18,025 nt of DNA from JAGXLC01 sp964461045 (lineage in GTDB: Bacteria > Bacteroidota > Bacteroidia > Bacteroidales > UBA12077): NCBI GenBank assembly GCA_964461045.1, contig CAYWSJ010000069.1, positions 1 through 18,025 on the forward strand, written 5' to 3'. The notes below the pieces were generated by a model, which was not told where the DNA came from, made no database searches, and saw only the letters and a program-made list of their open reading frames with translations. Shown here one piece after another: positions 8,664 through 15,476 of this stretch. The translations under genes and the position numbers were made by a program. The first letter of the stretch is position 1. Each line of letters starts with the position of its first letter.

Positions 8664-8724
8664 ATTGATTTTTGCTGCTTAAGTTCATTTTTTTTATTAT
8701 TTTTTGCGAAAAAGGAAATTAAGG

Positions 8725-9825
8725 ATGCACATTCATGGCAAATATTTTCATACAATATGGCTTAACAAACAAAACCATCATATTGTTGAAATAATTGATC
8801 AGCGATATCTTCCCTTTAAAATAAAAATAAAAAAGCTAAAGAGCCCGGAAGACGCATATGAAGCAATAAAAAAAATGCTTGTACGGGGAGCGCCCTTAAT
8901 TGGGGTTACAGCTTCCTTTGGTATGTACCTGGCTTTGCTTGAAAACAGAAAAAGCCGGCATCCGGCTGAAAAGATGCATGAAGCTGCATCCAGGCTGAAA
9001 TCTGCAAGACCTACGGCTGTAAACCTTGCTTTTGCTGTGGATCAACAACTAAAAGCCATTGAGCATGGAGAAAGCATAGAAGAAAAGATCAACCTGGCCA
9101 AAGATACGGCTTTGAAGCTTAAATCCACCGAAGAGCAAAGTTGCAAGAAGATCGGAGAAAATGGGTTGCCCTTCATTCGTGAAATATCTGAAAAGAAAAA
9201 CGGTGAGCCGGTTAATATTCTGACTCATTGCAATGCCGGATGGCTGGCTTGTATCGATTACGGGACAGCCACAGCGCCAATCTATTTGGCTCATAAAGAA
9301 GGCATCCCTGTGAATGTATGGGTGGACGAAACCCGGCCGCGTAACCAGGGCGCTCGTCTTACTGCATTTGAAATGAGTGAGGAAGGAGTATCTCATGCCA
9401 TCATTACGGATAATGCCGGGGGTTTGCTGATGCAACAAGGGAAAGTAGATATGGTTATTGTAGGCAGCGACAGGACAACTGCCAATGGAGATGTGGCCAA
9501 CAAAATCGGAACCTACCTGAAAGCCCTTGCCGCAAAAGACAACAATGTTCCGTTTTATGTGGCTTTACCTCTCTCTTCTATTGATATGAATATTGAATCG
9601 GGTATAAACGAAATACCCATTGAGCAACGATCAGAAAAGGAAGTAACTCATATTGAAGGACTGAATAAAAACAAAATAAAGAGCATCAGACTAACTCCTG
9701 AAAAAAGCAGGGCCGTGAATTATGGGTTTGATATTACTCCTGCAAAATATGTAAATAAACTAATTACTGAAAAAGGAGTTTGTAACCCGGATAAACAAGA
9801 AATTAAAAAACTGTTTTCATCGTGA
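8725..9825 (+). CDS. mtnA: S-methyl-5-thioribose-1-phosphate isomerase
   Basis: MtnA turns methylthioribose-1-phosphate (and in some species 5-deoxyribose-1-phosphate) into the ribulose form, in salvage of methylthioadenosine made by polyamine synthesis and radical-SAM side reactions. The 366-residue protein starts MHIHGKYFHTIWL, the usual MtnA start. It has VRGAPLIGV, THCNAGWLA with catalytic Cys169, WVDETRPRNQGARLTAFE, and VGSDRTTANGDV with catalytic Asp249; this set separates MtnA from eIF2B subunits. I chose the ATG at 8725 rather than a TTG at 8704 because it matches family starts and has AAAAGGA 9 bases upstream. It is the first gene of the operon with the aldolase-like gene (4-base overlap) and mtnP. 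Confidence 0.95.
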   Translation: MHIHGKYFHTIWLNKQNHHIVEIIDQRYLPFKIKIKKLKSPEDAYEAIKKMLVRGAPLIGVTASFGMYLALLENRKSRHPAEKMHEAASRLKSARPTAVNLAFAVDQQLKAIEHGESIEEKINLAKDTALKLKSTEEQSCKKIGENGLPFIREISEKKNGEPVNILTHCNAGWLACIDYGTATAPIYLAHKEGIPVNVWVDETRPRNQGARLTAFEMSEEGVSHAIITDNAGGLLMQQGKVDMVIVGSDRTTANGDVANKIGTYLKALAAKDNNVPFYVALPLSSIDMNIESGINEIPIEQRSEKEVTHIEGLNKNKIKSIRLTPEKSRAVNYGFDITPAKYVNKLITEKGVCNPDKQEIKKLFSS

Positions 9826-10436
9826 ATCAAGACAAAGAATACATCAAATTCAGATATGAATGGGACAACCAAGGCTTCTTTTTCCCTGAAAAATCCTTTG
9901 AAAAAATTAATTACTGGAGGAACAAACTGTATGAAAAAAATCTCATCGGAGCCATAGACAAATTCATTGGTTTTGGCAACATTAGCCTGCGTATAGATAA
10001 AACCAACCAGTTTATCATTTCAGGTTCTGCAACAGGATTATACGAGAACCTGAACAAACTATCTTATGCAAAAGTAATTGATTTCAACATTGACAATAAT
10101 TTTATCCGCTGTGTTGGCGGAACAAAAGCAAGTTCGGAATCTTTGACGCATGCTGCCATATACCAGAACAACCAATCAATCAATGGAATTGTGCATACCC
10201 ATCATAAAGGATTGTGGAAAGCCTTGCTTCACAAAAAGCCCACAACATCTAAAAAAGCATCATTCGGAACAACTGAACTTGCCAGGGAAATTGAAAACCT
10301 GGTGAGGAAACCAGAAACATTAAAGGAGAAAATTATTATCCTGGGCGGACATGAAGAGGGTATTCTGACTATTGGTGAAACATTGGAAGAAGCCGTGAAT
10401 ACCTTGCTGAATGAATTCTATCAACTTGAAAATTAA
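9822..10436 (+). CDS. Class II aldolase/adducin-family protein (MtnB or Ald2-like)
   Basis: This 204-residue protein has the zinc-site layout of class II aldolases: GFGNISLR and SGSATG for phosphate binding, Glu106 in SSESLTHAAIY, the metal ligands His125 and His127 in HTHH, and a late His177 in GGHEEGI. It begins at a GTG whose GTGA overlaps the mtnA stop, so the two are translationally coupled. Placed between mtnA and mtnP, it should act on methylthioribulose-1-phosphate. Two known outcomes fit: MtnB dehydratase of the universal methionine salvage pathway, or an Ald2-type aldolase splitting the sugar to dihydroxyacetone phosphate and an aldehyde (the DHAP shunt). The absence of mtnC/mtnD/mtnE-type genes nearby leans to the aldolase, but this is inference. 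Confidence 0.78.
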   Translation: MNQDKEYIKFRYEWDNQGFFFPEKSFEKINYWRNKLYEKNLIGAIDKFIGFGNISLRIDKTNQFIISGSATGLYENLNKLSYAKVIDFNIDNNFIRCVGGTKASSESLTHAAIYQNNQSINGIVHTHHKGLWKALLHKKPTTSKKASFGTTELAREIENLVRKPETLKEKIIILGGHEEGILTIGETLEEAVNTLLNEFYQLEN

Positions 10437-10452
10437 ATATAAAAAAAATTAT

Positions 10453-11202
10453 ATGGCAAAAGTAGGAATCATAGGAGGATCAGGACTTGAAGATCCTAAT
10501 ATTTTAAAGAATCCTGAGGAAAAAACCATAGAAACACCTTATGGAGAAACTTCTTCAAAGCTTACAACAGGGATGATTTATGATACAGAAGTTGTAATTT
10601 TGTCCAGGCATGGTAAAAAGCACACCATTCCTCCTACCCAGGTTAACAACAGGGCAAACATCTATGCCCTGAAACAGGCAGGGTGTGACAATATTCTTAC
10701 AACCACAGCCTGTGGCAGTCTGAAGGAAGAAATACAACGTGGCGACCTCATTATACTGGACCAGTTTATTGATTTCACCAGGCATCGAAAAATATCCTTT
10801 TACGAAAAATTCGAACCCGGTGATATGAAACACACTGTCATGGCTGATCCCTTCTCAGGTTTTATGCGGGAAAAACTTTTCGAATCGGCCAAAGAACTGG
10901 AGCTCCGGTACCACCCCAATGGCACTGTAGTTACCATTGAAGGGCCGCGCTTTTCCACCCGTGCAGAATCCAGAATGTTCCGAGCATGGGGCGCTGACGT
11001 AATCAACATGAGCATTTCCCCGGAAGTCATCCTGGCCAATGAACTGGAAATACCGTATGCTTCTGTGGCAATGAGCACCGATTACGACTGCTGGCGAACA
11101 GATGAAGACCCGGTATCGTGGGAGGAAATACTGGAAATTTTTAACCAGAACGTGCACAATGTGCTCGAATTATTGCTTAAAACATTGCCGAAATTAAAAT
11201 AA
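10453..11202 (+). CDS. mtnP: S-methyl-5'-thioadenosine phosphorylase
   Basis: MtnP splits methylthioadenosine with phosphate into adenine and methylthioribose-1-phosphate, the substrate of MtnA. In 249 residues it shows the phosphate-binding GGSGLED near the start, TTACGSLKEEI, EGPRFSTRAESRMFR, NMSISPEVILANE, and TDYDCW with Asp210 and Asp212. The two aspartates in this place recognise the 6-amino group of adenine and mark MTA phosphorylases rather than guanosine/inosine enzymes. I use the ATG at 10453, since MAKVGIIGGSG is the family start; an in-frame ATG at 10411 would overlap the previous gene by 26 bases and add 14 unconserved residues. It ends the salvage operon and is followed by the hairpin at 11225-11256. 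Confidence 0.93.
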   Translation: MAKVGIIGGSGLEDPNILKNPEEKTIETPYGETSSKLTTGMIYDTEVVILSRHGKKHTIPPTQVNNRANIYALKQAGCDNILTTTACGSLKEEIQRGDLIILDQFIDFTRHRKISFYEKFEPGDMKHTVMADPFSGFMREKLFESAKELELRYHPNGTVVTIEGPRFSTRAESRMFRAWGADVINMSISPEVILANELEIPYASVAMSTDYDCWRTDEDPVSWEEILEIFNQNVHNVLELLLKTLPKLK

Positions 11203-11224
11203 CACCAGGAATAAGTAATACAAA

Positions 11225-11256
11225 AAAGAGGCTGCCTCAATAAGAACAGCCTCTTT
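11225..11256. terminator. Bidirectional hairpin terminator between mtnP and ferritin
   Basis: A perfect 10-base-pair stem, AAAGAGGCTG with CAGCCTCTTT, encloses a 12-base loop between two convergent genes. A-rich sequence on the left and T-rich on the right would let it work in both directions. Almost the same hairpin follows rpsT at 15348-15379. Confidence 0.8.
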
Positions 11257-11276
11257 CTCATCTGATTTATAAATAT

Positions 11277-11789
11277 CTATTCTTCCTGCGTTTCATCAAC
11301 AAATACTCTTTTGCTGAGTTCTCTGTCGAGCATCAGGATTCCATGTCCTTTACCATCAATCATTTTCACCTGTTGTAATATTTCATCCGCATTGGCCTCT
11401 TCTTCCACCTGCTCAGCAACAAACCACTGGAGCATATTGTCTGTCCCGTGGTCTTTTTCTTCACGCGCAAGGTTAACCAGGTTGTGAATCAGGCTGGTTA
11501 CTTTTTGTTCATGTTCGTAAACCTCTTCCATAACCTGTACCGGACCTTCCCACTCTGTTTTAGGACCTTCAATCGGCTTAAGCATTACTCTTCCTCCACG
11601 GTCATTTATAAAACGATATATCTTCATGGCATGGGTCATTTCTTCCTGTGCCTGAATATACATCCAGTTAGCGAAACCACTCAGGTTTTGATCTTCAAAA
11701 TAAGCATTCATCGCTAAATATAAATAAGCTGAATACATTTCTGCATTAATTTGTTCATTTAGTGCTTCTTCCATTTTTTTTGATAACAT
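11277..11789 (-). CDS. ftnA: Bacterial non-haem ferritin
   Basis: Ferritin oxidises ferrous iron and stores it in a 24-subunit shell in the cytoplasm. The 170-residue length and the four-helix sequence are those of bacterial FtnA. The ferroxidase ligands are all present at the canonical numbers: Glu17, Glu50, His53, Glu94 and Gln127, with Glu129/Glu130 for the third iron site and Tyr24 nearby. It has a strong Shine-Dalgarno, AAAAGGAGG at 11805-11797, 7 bases before the ATG, which is unusual in this window and suggests high translation. It is convergent with mtnP. A TAATTTTG box at 11912-11905 is a possible promoter and would give a leader of about 110 bases. Iron or oxidative-stress control is expected for the family, but no operator is evident. 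Confidence 0.96.
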   Translation of the reverse strand: MLSKKMEEALNEQINAEMYSAYLYLAMNAYFEDQNLSGFANWMYIQAQEEMTHAMKIYRFINDRGGRVMLKPIEGPKTEWEGPVQVMEEVYEHEQKVTSLIHNLVNLAREEKDHGTDNMLQWFVAEQVEEEANADEILQQVKMIDGKGHGILMLDRELSKRVFVDETQEE

Positions 11790-11796
11790 GATTTTT

Positions 11797-11805
11797 CCTC
11801 CTTTT
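11797..11805 (-). promoter_or_regulatory. Strong Shine-Dalgarno of the ferritin gene
   Basis: The minus strand reads AAAAGGAGG, ending 7 bases before the ferritin ATG. Most other genes here have no such site, so this one fixes the start and suggests strong initiation. Confidence 0.75.
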
Positions 11806-12066
11806 AATTTTCGGTTTAATTTTTTTAAATATTAATTACTTATCTTATTTGATGTGTAACAGCTTTAAAAGCATTTTGTTTTTAGATTCGTTTTAAATAG
11901 CTCCCAAAATTAAATAAAAGAAGAACACTTCAGCTTAAAACCTGGGATGTCTGAATACCAATCAACTACCAGGTTAGCTGTTAAATCAAACTAAGCTGGA
12001 ATTAATACTTATTTCGATAAAACAACCTGTGGTCTAAAATTGTATTAATATAAAACACATCTAAAA

Positions 12067-12534
12067 ATGTTTATTCCATACAAACATATTACGTTGAGCA
12101 CACGGTTAAAAAAAGAGGCTATTATTGACAGACTCTCCAGGGAAATTGATCCTGATGCAAAACCTGTTTACTGGGGAAAAAAATTCTACAAATCCTTTAC
12201 CGGCAAAATATCAGGTGATCGCTTTTTTATAAGACCTGTGGTGCCTTACTGGAATATCTCTCCGCTTGAGATACGCGGAAAAATAGAAGAACATTCTGCT
12301 GATTGGAATAATGTGACCGTAAAAATTACCAGCCCATTGCTTCGGATTATTATCCCTCTGGCAGCCCTGGCCATTATACTTTTTTTCGTTTCCTTTGCCT
12401 TACAAGGGAAAGTCATGTTTTTTCTGACAACAACATTAATTATCTTGCTTGTAACCTACATAGCAGTTAATATACCATTTCAGATACAATTAACTAAAAC
12501 CCTTATAAAACTGAAGAAGATACTCAAAAAATGA
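12067..12534 (+). CDS. Hypothetical two-helix membrane protein
   Basis: I do not recognise the function of this 155-residue protein. Residues 1-90 are soluble and mixed, with a WGKKFYKSFTGKISGDRFFI stretch and a VPYWNISPLEIRGKIEEH stretch that look like a small beta-rich domain. Two hydrophobic helices follow, at about residues 93-113 and 117-137, and the tail is basic (KLKKILKK), so both ends probably face the cytoplasm. Similar small proteins with a beta domain before a helix pair occur as uncharacterised genes in Bacteroidota. It stands alone on the + strand, convergent with the Rrf2 gene with 39 bases between the stops. No good promoter box is visible upstream. The reading frame is open and ordinary in codon use, so I believe it is a real gene. 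Confidence 0.7.
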   Translation: MFIPYKHITLSTRLKKEAIIDRLSREIDPDAKPVYWGKKFYKSFTGKISGDRFFIRPVVPYWNISPLEIRGKIEEHSADWNNVTVKITSPLLRIIIPLAALAIILFFVSFALQGKVMFFLTTTLIILLVTYIAVNIPFQIQLTKTLIKLKKILKK

Positions 12535-12573
12535 AATGAATTATAATCCTGTTGAATTTACATTTAGGAAAAA

Positions 12574-12972
12574 TTAAAGATATTCACTTAACTTTTGATT
12601 CCTTAGGTATTCACGGAATTCCTGCGACATTTTGCTTGTTACATTATTCATGATGCACTTATCGAACGGACAAACGGGTTTGTTCATCGGACAGGTATTT
12701 ATTTCAATCTTCCCCTCAATGGTCTCATACAATTCAAGAAAATTGATGTTCTTTGGATCCTTTTTCAGAATAAATCCTCCCGTAGGTCCCCTTTGTGAAC
12801 TTAAATACCCCTCTTTTACAAGCCTTTGCATCACTTTGGCCACATGGTGTTTGGAAGAATTTATCTCTTCTGCAATTTTGGTAACATTGATTCCTTTTTC
12901 AGCGCGGCCTATCAGGATCACGCCATGCAAAGCTATTGAAGCTGCTTCTGAGAGTGATATGACTTGTGACAT
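12574..12972 (-). CDS. Rrf2-family transcriptional regulator with three cysteines
   Basis: This 132-residue protein is an Rrf2-type winged-helix repressor. Residues 1-70 hold the helix-turn-helix (GINVTKIAEEIN, SSKHHVAKVMQRL) and the wing SSQRGPTGGFIL, the family signature. A dimerisation helix follows, then Cys94, Cys101 and Cys106, spaced C-x6-C-x4-C, in the region where IscR and NsrR bind an iron-sulfur cluster. It probably senses iron-sulfur status, nitric oxide or redox, but the spacing differs slightly from IscR and NsrR (x5 and x4-5), so the ligand is not certain. It is divergent from the GNAT gene, with overlapping promoter boxes in the gap, so it may control itself and the GNAT-racemase side. 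Confidence 0.87.
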   Translation of the reverse strand: MSQVISLSEAASIALHGVILIGRAEKGINVTKIAEEINSSKHHVAKVMQRLVKEGYLSSQRGPTGGFILKKDPKNINFLELYETIEGKIEINTCPMNKPVCPFDKCIMNNVTSKMSQEFREYLRNQKLSEYL

Positions 12973-13000
12973 TTTTCGGTAAATTAAGCAATCAAATACG

Positions 13001-13008
13001 CAAATATA
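13001..13008 (-). promoter_or_regulatory. -7 box for the Rrf2 gene
   Basis: The minus strand reads TATATTTG, a perfect TAnnTTTG match about 29 bases before the ATG at 12972. The -33 region is poor. It lies 6 bases from the -33 of the divergent promoter at 13014-13043, so a repressor bound here could affect both. Confidence 0.4.
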
Positions 13009-13013
13009 AAAAT

Positions 13014-13043
13014 TTTGATTTGGACTGAAATAATTTATCTTTG
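13014..13043 (+). promoter_or_regulatory. Promoter upstream of the GNAT gene
   Basis: TTTG at 13014-13017 and TATCTTTG at 13036-13043 are 18 bases apart. Transcription would begin near 13050, giving a leader of about 125 bases that contains a 26-codon reading frame at 13057-13137. Confidence 0.45.
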
Positions 13044-13173
13044 TTTTTTTAATCTGATGCTTATAAATATACCCCGTAAAATATCCGGAAAAATTTTATC
13101 TCTGCAGACAGTTGTATTTGCTGTTTTTTTGTTTTAAATTACCATGAATCATTAATCAAAATAATAATAAATT

Positions 13174-13623
13174 ATGTTAACAATTAAGGAAATTAGAAAA
13201 CCTGAAGATTTTGGTGAAAATTTAACAAAGGAGCAATTTATTGATTTTCTATTTGAACACCTGGATCGTTTTGGTGATCCCAAACCAGATATTGAAAAAT
13301 CAATAGATTATGCCTTTAGTAAAGCGGAAGGCAAGGGAGGATTTTTACTGGCAGCCTATTTTGAAAATAACCTGGTAGGAGCTCTTGTTATGAACGACAC
13401 AGGAATGAGTGGTTATATTCCCGAGAACATACTTGTTTATGTAGCTGTGGATGCAAAATACAGAGGACAGGGTTTTGGCGCCCAGATTGTAAAAAAATCT
13501 TTTGAGTTGGCCGATGGTGATGTTAAGTTACATGTGGAATATGACAACCCGGCTAAACGACTTTACGAACGTGTTGGCATGGTAACTAAATATGCTGAAA
13601 TGCGATACGAAAAGAAGAAATAA
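13174..13623 (+). CDS. GNAT-family N-acetyltransferase
   Basis: This 149-residue protein has the GNAT fold. LLAAYFENNLVGALVM is the beta-2/3 strand pair, ENILVYVAVDAKYRGQGFGAQIV holds the beta-4 strand and the acetyl-CoA pyrophosphate loop R-G-Q-G-F-G-A near residue 97, and LHVEYDNPAKRLYERVGM is the usual C-terminal part with the N-P-A-x-x-L-Y-E-x-x-G-M pattern. It transfers an acetyl group from acetyl-CoA to an amine on a small molecule or protein; the acceptor cannot be told. The gene lies 82 bases before the Orr-like racemase, which would suit an amino-acid substrate, but a hairpin between them (13647-13679) may part the transcripts. It is divergent from the Rrf2 regulator. Confidence 0.86.
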   Translation: MLTIKEIRKPEDFGENLTKEQFIDFLFEHLDRFGDPKPDIEKSIDYAFSKAEGKGGFLLAAYFENNLVGALVMNDTGMSGYIPENILVYVAVDAKYRGQGFGAQIVKKSFELADGDVKLHVEYDNPAKRLYERVGMVTKYAEMRYEKKK

Positions 13624-13646
13624 CATTTTCTAAAATAAATTTAAAT

Positions 13647-13679
13647 AATGTTCTTGTGGCAAATATCCACAGGAACATT
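13647..13679 (+). terminator. Hairpin between GNAT and racemase genes
   Basis: A 13-base-pair stem, AATGTTCTTGTGG with CCACAGGAACATT, has one G-T pair and a 7-base loop. It starts 23 bases after the GNAT stop. The T-tract is offset (TTTTTTTTT about 15 bases on), so it could be a terminator, an attenuator or an mRNA-stabilising stem. Confidence 0.55.
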
Positions 13680-13705
13680 TAATCAGAAATTATAATTTTT
13701 TTTTC

Positions 13706-14803
13706 ATGGCCGAACTTGTTGTTAAGACGCAAAATATTATAAAGAACATAGAAAAACTGGATGCTACACTTAAAAAGCATGACAAACAGTGGAGTCTGGT
13801 GAGTAAAGTCTTGTCCGGAGATATAGAATTCCTGAAAAAAATACTCGTGGATAATGTAGTACAGCGGTTGCACTCTGTTGGAGATTCAAGACTTTCAAGT
13901 TTGCAAAGCATTAAAAAGGTAAATCCGGAAATAATGACGATTTACATCAAACCTCCTGCGAGTCAGCTGGCTAAAAGCATAGTGCAGTGTGCTGATATTT
14001 CAGTTAATACCTCTGCAGCAACTATTGAAATACTTAATAAAGAGGCTAAAAAACAAAAGAAAATTCATAAAGTAATCATTTTCCTTGAATTGGGCGAGCT
14101 TCGCGAAGGAGTAATGAGAGAAAATATTGTGGAATTTTACAAGAAGGTATTCAACCTGAGCAATATTGAGATCATAGGCATTGGTTCAAACCTGGGTTGT
14201 ATGTACGGAATAGAACCCACCTATGATAAACTGGTTCAGCTTGGACTATACAAACAGCTCCTGGAAGAAAAATTCGAAAGAAAAATCCCTTATGTCTCAG
14301 GCGGAAGTTCTATTACACTCCCGTTGCTAAATAAAAAACTGGTGCCTGCCGCAGTGAATCATTTCAGGATTGGAGAGGCAGCTTTCTTCGGGTCAAGCCC
14401 GCTGGATGACAAAAGATTTGGAAATCTTTCAACAGACACCTTCACTTTTAGCGCCAATATCATTGAAATGTCTGAAAAGCATAATGTGCCCGATGGAATT
14501 ATGGGTGAAGGCAATATCGGACATGTTGTGAAAAGAGAGGAGAAAGATGAAGGCAGCAAAAGCTACAGGGCAATATGCGATTTCGGAATGCTCGATGTAG
14601 ATGTGGAGGACATAAAACCAAAGGATAAAAATGTAACCTTTATCGGAACCACTTCAGATATGACAGTTTATGATGTAGGACAAAATCTGAACTCTAAAAT
14701 GAAACTGAAATACAGGGTTGGCAACAAACTGAATTTTAAGCCAAATTATATGGCAGTGGCAAGAAGTATGAATTCAAAATTTATTGATTTGAAAATCAGG
14801 TAA
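13706..14803 (+). CDS. PLP-dependent alanine/ornithine racemase-family protein (Orr/YhfX-like)
   Basis: This 365-residue protein matches the alanine racemase N-terminal TIM-barrel group, in the branch with ornithine racemase Orr. The PLP lysine is predicted to be Lys34 in SLVSKVLSGD, the counterpart of the TKVVCGD motif of Orr. LGELREGVM near 128-136 and GIGSNLGC near 151 are the barrel strands that hold the substrate, GGSSIT near 198 binds the phosphate of PLP, and NHFRIGEAAFFG near 218 is the family signature. The C-terminus is longer than the YggS group but lacks the classic alanine racemase C-terminal catalytic Tyr domain, as is usual for Orr. It probably racemises a basic or neutral amino acid; the GNAT upstream may act on the same pool. 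No promoter box is clear in the short gap. Confidence 0.83.
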   Translation: MAELVVKTQNIIKNIEKLDATLKKHDKQWSLVSKVLSGDIEFLKKILVDNVVQRLHSVGDSRLSSLQSIKKVNPEIMTIYIKPPASQLAKSIVQCADISVNTSAATIEILNKEAKKQKKIHKVIIFLELGELREGVMRENIVEFYKKVFNLSNIEIIGIGSNLGCMYGIEPTYDKLVQLGLYKQLLEEKFERKIPYVSGGSSITLPLLNKKLVPAAVNHFRIGEAAFFGSSPLDDKRFGNLSTDTFTFSANIIEMSEKHNVPDGIMGEGNIGHVVKREEKDEGSKSYRAICDFGMLDVDVEDIKPKDKNVTFIGTTSDMTVYDVGQNLNSKMKLKYRVGNKLNFKPNYMAVARSMNSKFIDLKIR

Positions 14804-14899
14804 TCTTTCAGTTTCTATACCCTAAGAAACAGTATTATCAATATGTACCTGCATATTTGAATATCCAGGAAAAAAAAAGTAAAAATTTTTAATAGAATA

Positions 14900-14930
14900 T
14901 TTGCAAAAAAGATAAAAAGCTTTACTTTTG
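14900..14930 (+). promoter_or_regulatory. Promoter for tRNA-Glu and rpsT
   Basis: TTTG at 14900-14903, 19 bases, then TACTTTTG at 14923-14930: an excellent Bacteroidota promoter. Transcription should begin near 14937, about 29 bases before the tRNA. It probably also serves rpsT. Confidence 0.7.
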
Positions 14931-14965
14931 CATCACCAATTTTGGAAACGTTTATTTGATAACAC

Positions 14966-15037
14966 GGTCCGTTCGTCTAGGGGTTAGGACGCCAGGTTTT
15001 CATCCTGGTAACAGGGGTTCGATTCCCCTACGGACTG
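14966..15037 (+). tRNA. tRNA-Glu (anticodon TTC)
   Basis: The 72 bases fold as a cloverleaf. The acceptor is GGTCCGT with ACGGACT (first pair G-T), the D arm GTC/GAC, the anticodon stem CCAGG/CCTGG around loop TTTTCAT with TTC at 14999-15001, and the T arm AGGGG/CCCCT with TTCGATT. The discriminator is G and CCA is not encoded, since CAA follows. The body is close to E. coli tRNA-Glu. Confidence 0.97.
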
Positions 15038-15069
15038 CAATTTTTTTTTAACTAAAATAACAACAGCAA

Positions 15070-15324
15070 ATGCCAACGCACAAGTCAGCAGAGAAGAGAG
15101 TAAGACAGAATCAGAAAAGAAAAGTGCATAATAAGTATTATGCGAAGACGACACGAAATGCGATCAAAAAGCTACGCAACACTACCGATAAGCAGGAAGC
15201 TGAGCAAAATCTGCCTAAGGTTACTGCTATGATCGATAAATTGGCAAAGAAAAACATAATTCATAAGAATAAAGCTGCCAATATCAAATCAAAGTTGACA
15301 TTGCACGTAAATAATTTAAGCTAA
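15070..15324 (+). CDS. rpsT: 30S ribosomal protein bS20
   Basis: S20 binds 16S rRNA at the bottom of the small subunit and helps its assembly. The 84-residue, Lys/Arg-rich protein begins MPTHKSAEKRVRQ, with the Met-Pro start and the S-A-x-K-R-x-R-Q pattern that are typical, and carries N-K-A-A-N-I-K-S-K-L at the end, also a family mark. Three long helices and no hydrophobic segments are expected. It starts 32 bases after tRNA-Glu, an association also seen in other Bacteroidota, and is followed 23 bases on by a strong hairpin terminator. A run of nine or more T just after the tRNA may give partial termination between the two. Confidence 0.98.
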   Translation: MPTHKSAEKRVRQNQKRKVHNKYYAKTTRNAIKKLRNTTDKQEAEQNLPKVTAMIDKLAKKNIIHKNKAANIKSKLTLHVNNLS

Positions 15325-15347
15325 TAATAATTTTTAGTTTCATATTT

Positions 15348-15379
15348 AAAGAGGCTGTCTCAAACGGGGCAGCCTCTTT
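15348..15379 (+). terminator. Terminator of rpsT, repeated hairpin
   Basis: AAAGAGGCTG and CAGCCTCTTT pair as at 11225-11256. With G-T pairs the stem can run on to 14 base pairs around an AAAC loop. TTTTT follows directly, so this is a good intrinsic terminator. Confidence 0.85.
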
Positions 15380-15401
15380 TTGTTGGTGAATATTCTGCAA
15401 T

Positions 15402-15476
15402 CCACGGGGTCTGTTGTTTTTTCAGCCACGAAAACCATATATTGATTTCTTCCCTCTCGAACAGTTGACCCCGTGG
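15402..15476. repeat. Inverted repeat CCACGGGGTC/GACCCCGTGG
   Basis: Perfect 10-base arms at 15402-15411 and 15467-15476 are separated by 55 bases. The right arm is part of the 30-base direct repeat that occurs again at the window end. Its GC content stands out in an AT-rich setting. Confidence 0.65.
15446..15475 (+). repeat. Direct repeat, left copy
   Basis: These 30 bases, TTTCTTCCCTCTCGAACAGT followed by TGACCCCGTG, are identical to 17996-18025. A CATAT lies just upstream of each copy, so weak similarity may extend further. The pair encloses the AbiE operon. Confidence 0.9.

Noticed and set aside
8704..8724. Upstream TTG start for mtnA
   Set aside because: It adds seven basic residues not seen in MtnA; the ATG at 8725 fits the family start and has a purine-rich site upstream.
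8637..8724. SAM riboswitch before the methylthioadenosine salvage operon
   Set aside because: The gap is short and AT-rich with no GC-rich stems or kink-turn pattern.
9049..9438. 129-codon minus-strand frame inside mtnA
   Set aside because: It is the shadow of a clearly conserved + strand enzyme and has no family features.
14811..14830. GTTTCT/AGAAAC hairpin after the racemase as a terminator
   Set aside because: The stem is only 6 pairs and no T-run follows.
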